The notes under the pieces: generated by a model
What the model was told of the DNA's origin: nothing
Database searches by the model: none
What the model saw: only the letters and a program-made list of their open reading frames with translations
Made by a program: the position numbers and the translations under genes
NCBI RefSeq assembly: GCF_000746095.1
Contig: NZ_JQKP01000001.1
Location: 372,001 to 436,000, forward strand
DNA length: 64,000 nucleotides
Direction: 5' to 3'
DNA from: Ferriphaselus sp. R-1
GTDB taxonomy: Bacteria > Pseudomonadota > Gammaproteobacteria > Burkholderiales > Gallionellaceae
In this document: one piece after another, positions 59,039-64,000 of the stretch
How the letters are laid out: the number at the start of each line of letters is the position of its first letter
Position numbering within the stretch: the first letter of the stretch is position 1

Positions 59039-60472
59039 ATGAAATACATCTCCACCCGTGGCAATTCGCCCGCCAAAACTTTCACCGAGATTCTGCTCGG
59101 CGGTCTCGCGCCGGACGGCGGGCTGTATTTGCCGGAAGCCTATCCGCAGGTGACGCACGCCGAGTTGGATGCTTGGCGCGGCCTGTCTTACGCCGAGCTG
59201 GCGTTCGCGGTGCTGTCGAAGTTCGCTACCGACATTCCATCTGACGATCTGCGCGCCATCGTGAGCAAGACTTACACCGCCGAGGTGTACAGCAATGGCC
59301 GCGCCGACAGCAATGCTGCCGACATCACGCCGCTGCGCAAGGTGAGCGAGGGTGTGTACATTCTGGAGCTGTCCAACGGTCCGACGCTGGCGTTCAAGGA
59401 CATGGCGATGCAGTTGCTGGGCAACTTGTTCGAGTACGCGCTGGGCAAGCAGAACGCCGAGCTGAACATTCTCGGCGCGACTTCGGGCGATACCGGCTCC
59501 GCCGCCGAATATGCGATGCGCGGCAAGCAAGGCATCCGCGTGTTCATGCTGTCGCCAGAAGGCAAGATGTCCAGCTTCCAGCGCGCGCAGATGTACTCGC
59601 TGCAAGACCCGAACATCTTCAACATCGCCATCCACGGCTTCTTTGACGACGCGCAGGACTTGGTCAAGGCGGTGTCCAACGACCACGCTTTCAAGGCGCA
59701 GTACAAGATCGGCACGGTGAATTCGATCAACTGGGCGCGCGTGTCGGCGCAGGTGGTGTACTACTTCAAGGGTTATTTCGCCGCGACGCAATCCAACGAC
59801 GAGCAGGTGGCGTTCTCGGTGCCGTCAGGCAACTTCGGCAACATCTGCGCCGGGCACATCGCGCGCATGATGGGCTTGCCCATCGGCCAGTTGATTCTGG
59901 CGACCAACGAAAACGACGTGCTGGACGAGTTCTTCATGACCGGCACGTACCGCCCGCGCGATACGAAGCACACTTACGAGACCAGCAGCCCGTCGATGGA
60001 TATTTCCAAGGCCTCCAACTTCGAGCGTTTCGTGTTCGATCTGGTGGGCCGCGATGCCGCCAAGGTGCGCGAGTTCTGGGGCGCGGTGGACCGTGGCGGC
60101 TCGTTCGACATCAAGGGCTCGGACGCCTGGCATGATTTGCCCAAGTTCAAGTTCTCTTCCGGCAAGAGCACGCACGAAGACCGCCTGAAGACCATCCGCG
60201 AGATGTGGCAGGAATACGGCGTGATGGTGGACACGCACACCGCCGACGGCCTCAAGGTCGGCATCGAACAGCGCCGTCCCAGCCTGCCGTTGATTTGTCT
60301 GGAAACCGCGCTGCCCGCCAAGTTTGCCGAGACCATCGAGGAAGCGCTGGGTCGCCAGCCGGAACGTCCCGCCAAGCTGGAAGGCATCGAAGCCCTGCCG
60401 CAACGCTGCGAGGTGATGGAGCCGGACGTGGTGAAACTCAAGGCCTTCATTGCCGCGAACGCGCCGGTGTAA
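59039..60472 (+). CDS. thrC: Threonine synthase
   Basis: A PLP enzyme converting phosphohomoserine to threonine. The 477-residue protein is the long proteobacterial form: MKYISTRG start, Schiff-base Lys120 in LAFKDMAMQ, GATSGDTGSAA phosphate-binding loop and SVPSGNFGNICAG. It follows hom, as is usual in betaproteobacteria. The thrB kinase is not adjacent. Confidence 0.97.
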   Translation: MKYISTRGNSPAKTFTEILLGGLAPDGGLYLPEAYPQVTHAELDAWRGLSYAELAFAVLSKFATDIPSDDLRAIVSKTYTAEVYSNGRADSNAADITPLRKVSEGVYILELSNGPTLAFKDMAMQLLGNLFEYALGKQNAELNILGATSGDTGSAAEYAMRGKQGIRVFMLSPEGKMSSFQRAQMYSLQDPNIFNIAIHGFFDDAQDLVKAVSNDHAFKAQYKIGTVNSINWARVSAQVVYYFKGYFAATQSNDEQVAFSVPSGNFGNICAGHIARMMGLPIGQLILATNENDVLDEFFMTGTYRPRDTKHTYETSSPSMDISKASNFERFVFDLVGRDAAKVREFWGAVDRGGSFDIKGSDAWHDLPKFKFSSGKSTHEDRLKTIREMWQEYGVMVDTHTADGLKVGIEQRRPSLPLICLETALPAKFAETIEEALGRQPERPAKLEGIEALPQRCEVMEPDVVKLKAFIAANAPV

Positions 60473-60475
60473 GGC

Positions 60476-60598
60476 CGTCATTCCCGCGCAAGCGGGAATC
60501 CAGCCAGAAAGACATCCGGCAAAGCCGACCATGACAGGTGTTGCCCGCTACGCGGAATTATTCGGACTAACTGGATTCCCGCTTGCGCGGGAATGACG
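60476..60598. repeat. dRS3-like inverted repeat pair
   Basis: Perfect 28-base inverted arms (60476-60503 and 60571-60598) flank 67 bases. Each arm contains ATTCCC-N8-GGGAAT, the pattern of neisserial dRS3 elements. It fills the gap between thrC and the AEC transporter gene. Confidence 0.92.
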
Positions 60599-60602
60599 CT
60601 CC

Positions 60603-61508
60603 ATGAACAACCTCCTGCTCCTCATCCTCTGTTTCATCGCCGGTGTGTTGTTGCGCCGTTCGCGGCGGATGCCGGACAACGCGCCGGCGACGCTGAACAG
60701 CTTCATCATCCACGTCTCGCTGCCTGCGCTGACGCTGCTCTATATCCATAATCTGAAACTGTCCGGCGATGTGTTGCTGGTAGGCGCGATGGCCTGGCTG
60801 GTGTTCGGGCTGTCGTTCGTGTTTTTCCGCGCCGTGGGGCGCTGGCTGGCGCTGCCGCGCGCCACGGTCGGCGCGCTGATTCTGGTCGGCGGGTTGGGCA
60901 ACACCTCGTTCTTCGGCCTGCCCATGGTTGAAGCGTTCTACGGCGCGTCTGGCCTCACCACCGCCATCGTCGCCGACCAACTCGGCTCGTTCTTCGCGCT
61001 TTCCATCCTCGGCATCACCGTGGCGGGCATCTATTCCTCCGGGCGACCGACGGCGGCGCAGATCGTGCAGCGCATCGCGCTGTTTCCGCCGTTCATCTCG
61101 CTGTGCGTGGCGCTGCTGCTGATCCCGCTGGACTATGCCGACTGGTTCACCGTGCTGCTGAAACGTCTCGGCGACACCCTCGCGCCGCTGGCGCTGCTCT
61201 CCGTCGGTCTGCAACTGAGGTTGGGCCACCTCGCCGAACATCGCCGCAACCTGGCGCTGGGACTGGGATTCAAGCTCATCCTCGCGCCGCTGGCGGTGTA
61301 TCTGCTCTACGTGCCGCTACTGGGCGCGCACGGCCAGGCCATCCAGGTGACGCTGTTCGAGGCGGCCATGCCGCCGATGATCACCGCCGCCATCGTCGCC
61401 AGCGAACACGAGCTCGACCCGGAGCTGTCCACCTTGATGGTGGCGGTCGGGCTGATTATTTCCTTCTTCACACTCGGCGGCTGGTGGTGGCTGCTGCAAG
61501 GAGTCTGA
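60603..61508 (+). CDS. AEC (auxin efflux carrier) family transporter
   Basis: A 301-residue inner-membrane protein with about ten helices in two inverted halves. Family hallmarks are the helix-breaking SLPALTLLYIHNL, GGLGNTSFFGLPM in the first half and EAAMPPMITAAIVASEH in the second. Characterised members export malate, malonate or amino acids; the substrate here is unknown. The ATG begins 4 bases after the inverted repeat. Confidence 0.88.
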   Translation: MNNLLLLILCFIAGVLLRRSRRMPDNAPATLNSFIIHVSLPALTLLYIHNLKLSGDVLLVGAMAWLVFGLSFVFFRAVGRWLALPRATVGALILVGGLGNTSFFGLPMVEAFYGASGLTTAIVADQLGSFFALSILGITVAGIYSSGRPTAAQIVQRIALFPPFISLCVALLLIPLDYADWFTVLLKRLGDTLAPLALLSVGLQLRLGHLAEHRRNLALGLGFKLILAPLAVYLLYVPLLGAHGQAIQVTLFEAAMPPMITAAIVASEHELDPELSTLMVAVGLIISFFTLGGWWWLLQGV

Positions 61509-61509
61509 C

Positions 61510-62115
61510 ATGGCTTATGTTTGGGACGAACGCTACGCGGGCGAGCACTATCATTTCGGCACCGAGCCGAACGCCTTCCTGCTGACCCAGCGCGACCGGC
61601 TCAAGCCCGGCATGACATGCCTGGCCGTGGCCGACGGCGAGGGGCGCAACGGTGTCTGGCTGGCGGAGCAGGGGCTGGAGGTGCTGGCGGTGGACAACTC
61701 GCCGGTCGCGCTGGAAAAAGCGCGCCGCCTCGCGCAGCAACGCGGTGTGGCGTTGCAAATCGAACTGGCTGACCTGCTCGATTGGGACTGGAGCGGGCAC
61801 CGCTTCGATGCCGTCGTCGCCATCTTCATCCAGTTCGCCCCACCCGGCATGCGTGAGCAACTCTTTGCCGACCTCAAACGCTGCCTCAAGCCCGGCGGCC
61901 TGCTGCTGCTCCAGGGCTACACCCCGCGCCAGCTCGACTACAAAACCGGCGGCCCTTCTCAGGTCGAAAATCTCTACACCGCAGACCTGCTACGCGCACA
62001 GTTCGCCGACATGGACATCCTTCACCTCGCCGAACACGACAGCGTCATCCACGAAGGCGTGGGGCATGACGGCATGTCGGCGTTGATTGATCTGGTGGCG
62101 AGGAAGGCGGGGTAA
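61510..62115 (+). CDS. Class I SAM-dependent methyltransferase (TehB-like)
   Basis: A 201-residue methyltransferase with a WDERYAGEHYHFGTEPN start and motif I LAVADGEGRNGVWLAEQG, which match small TehB/thiopurine-type methyltransferases. FDAVVAIFIQFAPPGMR and LKPGGLLLLQGY follow. The substrate is unknown. It starts one base after the AEC transporter stop and is followed by a strong terminator. Confidence 0.87.
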   Translation: MAYVWDERYAGEHYHFGTEPNAFLLTQRDRLKPGMTCLAVADGEGRNGVWLAEQGLEVLAVDNSPVALEKARRLAQQRGVALQIELADLLDWDWSGHRFDAVVAIFIQFAPPGMREQLFADLKRCLKPGGLLLLQGYTPRQLDYKTGGPSQVENLYTADLLRAQFADMDILHLAEHDSVIHEGVGHDGMSALIDLVARKAG

Positions 62116-62145
62116 CAGCAGGGCTGGAGGTTGAGAACGGCATGA

Positions 62146-62181
62146 AAAACGCCCCGCCTGCCTGAGCAAGCGGGGCGTTTT
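62146..62181. terminator. Strong intrinsic terminator after the TehB-like gene
   Basis: AAAACGCCCCGC/GCGGGGCGTTTT, a 12-base-pair stem with a 12-base loop, lies between convergent genes and ends in T-runs in both directions. Confidence 0.85.
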
Positions 62182-62205
62182 GCTTTCTGGAAGACTGGTT
62201 GCACC

Positions 62206-62240
62206 GTTCATCCTTCGACAGGCTCAGGACGAGCGGAGTC
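62206..62240. repeat. Dispersed TCGACAGGCTCAGGACGA-type repeat
   Basis: The CCTTCGACAGGCTCAGGACG sequence is a short interspersed element I recognise from many proteobacterial genomes. Only one copy was seen in this window. It sits between the terminator and the end of the next convergent gene. Confidence 0.6.
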
Positions 62241-62250
62241 GTGCTTTCTT

Positions 62251-63003
62251 TCAATCCTCAAACCTCCCCACCTGCAAGAACAGCGGCCAGTCGATCTGCA
62301 GCGCTTCCATTTCCGGCCAGTGCGGGGCGATGGCCTGTTCAAAGTCGGCGACGGGATCGCGGCCGGTGGCGGTTTGGTAGCGGCCGACGGCGGACCAGCT
62401 GCGCAGGTAGCCGAGCAGTTGTGGCCGTCGCCAGGTTTGCTGCATGGCGAAGTCGGGGGCGGGCAGGCGGGGGAAGGGGAACGGTAGGTCGCGGTAGCCG
62501 CTTTCCACGTGGAGACGTTCCGGCGGCCAATATGTGCCTAGGGTGTCCTCGTAGAACACTTCCAACAGGCGCTGGATGTCCGGCTGGCCGATGTGCAAAC
62601 GGTTGTAGCCCCAGACGGCGAGGAGCCCGTGTGGTTTGAGCACGCGCCGCGCTTCGGCGTAGAAGCGGTCTAGGTCGAACCAGTGCAAGGCCTGGGCGAC
62701 GATGATGAGGTCCACTGAACGTGACGGCAGGCCGCTGTCGTGCGCCGGAGCGATGCGGCGGGTGACGTTGTCCGGCGCGGGGGCGGCGGCGAGTTGCGCG
62801 GCGCTCAGGTCGCTCGCCAACACGTGCCGGAAGCGCTGCGCCAGCGGCAACGTGGCCTGGCCGCTGCCGGCGCCGCAATCCCAGGCCAATTCTTGCGCAG
62901 GCGCAGCGGTGGCCAGCCAGTCGAACAGCTCGGCGGGATAAGTGGGGCGGAACGCCGCATACTGTTTAGCCAGCGGTGTGAAGTGGTCGGCGGGGGCGCT
63001 CAT
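62251..63003 (-). CDS. Class I SAM-dependent methyltransferase (Methyltransf_11 type)
   Basis: A 250-residue protein with DHFTPLAKQYAAFRPTYP at the N-terminus, motif I WDCGAGSGQATLPLA, VDLIIVAQALHWFDLDRF and RVLKPHGLLAVWGY. This pattern fits the UbiE/trans-aconitate-like methyltransferase group. The substrate is unknown. Both neighbours are convergent or separate, so it is probably a single-gene unit. Confidence 0.87.
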   Translation of the reverse strand: MSAPADHFTPLAKQYAAFRPTYPAELFDWLATAAPAQELAWDCGAGSGQATLPLAQRFRHVLASDLSAAQLAAAPAPDNVTRRIAPAHDSGLPSRSVDLIIVAQALHWFDLDRFYAEARRVLKPHGLLAVWGYNRLHIGQPDIQRLLEVFYEDTLGTYWPPERLHVESGYRDLPFPFPRLPAPDFAMQQTWRRPQLLGYLRSWSAVGRYQTATGRDPVADFEQAIAPHWPEMEALQIDWPLFLQVGRFED

Positions 63004-63078
63004 CGAAGTCTCCGGACGAAGGTCGCGGCTATGGTAGCGCGGATCGGCAGGTGGGGTGGCGTGCGCGATGTGCCAAGC

Positions 63079-64000
63079 TCACGGTTGCGAGGCGGTCGTC
63101 TTGCCCATCCCGCTCAGGATCAACTGCTCGAACGCTGCATATGGCAAGGGTTTGCTGAAGTAGTAGCCCTGGAACGTAGTGCAGCCGATGACGCGAAGAC
63201 TCTGGACGTGTGCTTGCGTTTCCACGCCTTCCGCGATCACATTCAGCCCGAAGTTGTGCGCCATGTCGATGATGGTCTTTACCATGATGGCATCGTCTTC
63301 GCTGTTGTCGATGTCGCGCACGAAGCTCTGGTCGATCTTCACCTGATCGAGCGGCAGTTTCTTCAGGTAAGAGAGCGACGAGTAGCCGGTGCCGAAGTCA
63401 TCCAGTGACAGCGTTACGCCAATCTGATCACGCAGGATGTACATCTTCTCGATGACTTGCGTCATTTCTTGCAGGGCGATGCTTTCGGTCAACTCCAGCT
63501 TCAGCCGATCTGGCCGGATGGCATGCCTTGCGATGGCTTGTGATACCCGCAGGACGAAGTCGTCCTGTTTGAACTCAAGGCTGCTGACGTTGATGGCGAC
63601 CACCAGTCCGGCAAATTCGGCGTGTTTTTGCCAGACGGCCAGTTGTCGACAGGCTTCGTTCAGCGTCCACAGACCGATTTCGATGATGAGGCCGCTGCTC
63701 TCGGCGATGGGGATGAACTGGATTGGCTGCACCATTCCTTGGGTCGGATGTCGCCAACGTATCAGTGCTTCGGCACCGACAGCTGTCCCGGCGCCGCCGA
63801 CCTGGACTTGATAATGCAATTCAAACTGATGGCCGGACAGTGCGTCGCGCAGGTCCGATTCAAGCCGGAGCTTGTTTTCCGCTGAACGCTGCAGGTCGGC
63901 ATCAAAATGGCAGACGCGGTTTCTGCCGCGCTCCTTGGCCTGGTACATGGCCGTGTCGGCTCGCTTGAGTACTGTATCCTGCGAGTCGCTCATTCCATCG
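63079..64000 (-). CDS. GGDEF/EAL protein, C-terminal part (truncated by the window end)
   Basis: The minus-strand frame runs off the right end, so the N-terminus is missing. What is seen is the end of a GGDEF domain (LKRADTAMYQAKERGRNRV) followed by a complete EAL domain: GAEALIRWRH, VAINVSSLEF, LELTES, LDDFGTGYSSLSYL, KIDQSFV and AEGVET. All main EAL residues are present, so c-di-GMP hydrolysis is likely. The frame continues past the internal ATG at 63993, which is therefore not the start. Confidence 0.92.
   Translation of the reverse strand, partial: DGMSDSQDTVLKRADTAMYQAKERGRNRVCHFDADLQRSAENKLRLESDLRDALSGHQFELHYQVQVGGAGTAVGAEALIRWRHPTQGMVQPIQFIPIAESSGLIIEIGLWTLNEACRQLAVWQKHAEFAGLVVAINVSSLEFKQDDFVLRVSQAIARHAIRPDRLKLELTESIALQEMTQVIEKMYILRDQIGVTLSLDDFGTGYSSLSYLKKLPLDQVKIDQSFVRDIDNSEDDAIMVKTIIDMAHNFGLNVIAEGVETQAHVQSLRVIGCTTFQGYYFSKPLPYAAFEQLILSGMGKTTASQP

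Overview
The window is 64 kb of GC-rich, densely packed bacterial chromosome. It most likely comes from a betaproteobacterium, and gene content and order suggest the Nitrosomonadales/Gallionellaceae neighbourhood; this placement is an inference from synteny, since no rRNA is present. Pointers are the blocks hfq-hflX-hflK-hflC-hisZ-purA, exbB-exbD-lpxK-Trm112-kdsB-adk, ndk-rlmN-pilW-rodZ-ispG, hisS-yfgM-bamB-der, sdhC-sdhD-sdhA and alaA-hom-thrC. No prophage, insertion sequence, CRISPR array or plasmid module was seen. The window starts in the last codons of rlmB and ends inside a GGDEF/EAL gene.

Layout. 0-6.4 kb: RNA chaperone, membrane protease regulators, histidine and purine synthesis. 6.4-6.8 kb: tRNA-Leu(UAA) and tRNA-Pro(CGG). 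6.9-8.9 kb: a diiron oxygen-binding (ODP-like) protein next to a soluble CZB chemoreceptor, a plausible Fe/O2-sensing pair. 9-13 kb (minus strand): envelope operon exbB-exbD-lpxK-Trm112-kdsB-adk-glcG-like; kdsB carries an in-frame repeat insertion. 13.4-18 kb: xseA, then a Cpx-like operon (Spy/CpxP protein, response regulator, histidine kinase, small membrane protein) with a perfect GTAAA-N5-GTAAA CpxR-type box upstream. 18.1-21.8 kb: methyltransferase, ArnT-like glycosyltransferase and DegT aminotransferase. 21.9-33.7 kb: housekeeping block, interrupted between ispG and hisS by a PAS-GGDEF gene, a Cdd1-like gene and an SRPBCC gene. 33.8-46.6 kb: signalling and polyphosphate region (7TM-GGDEF-EAL protein, radical SAM protein, ppx, ParA-like ATPase, acyltransferase, EAL-CBS-GGDEF protein, ppk1 with a Pho-box-like promoter, a histone-like protein, sixA). 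46.6-49.5 kb: a second chemoreceptor and a porin. 49.7-55.3 kb: sdhCDA without sdhB, an HDOD protein, ffh and a CcsA-like membrane protein. 55.3-55.8 kb: tRNA-Ser(UGA) preceded by 138-bp tandem repeats that each contain its 5' half. 55.8-64 kb: alaA, hom, thrC, an AEC transporter, two methyltransferases and a partial EAL gene.

Themes. Three complete c-di-GMP proteins and one partial one, two chemoreceptors and an oxygen-sensor candidate suggest a bacterium that positions itself in redox gradients. Envelope maintenance and polyphosphate metabolism form the other clusters. Several families of short dispersed palindromic repeats sit between genes, and in one case inside a gene. All functional statements come from reading the sequence; no database search was run.
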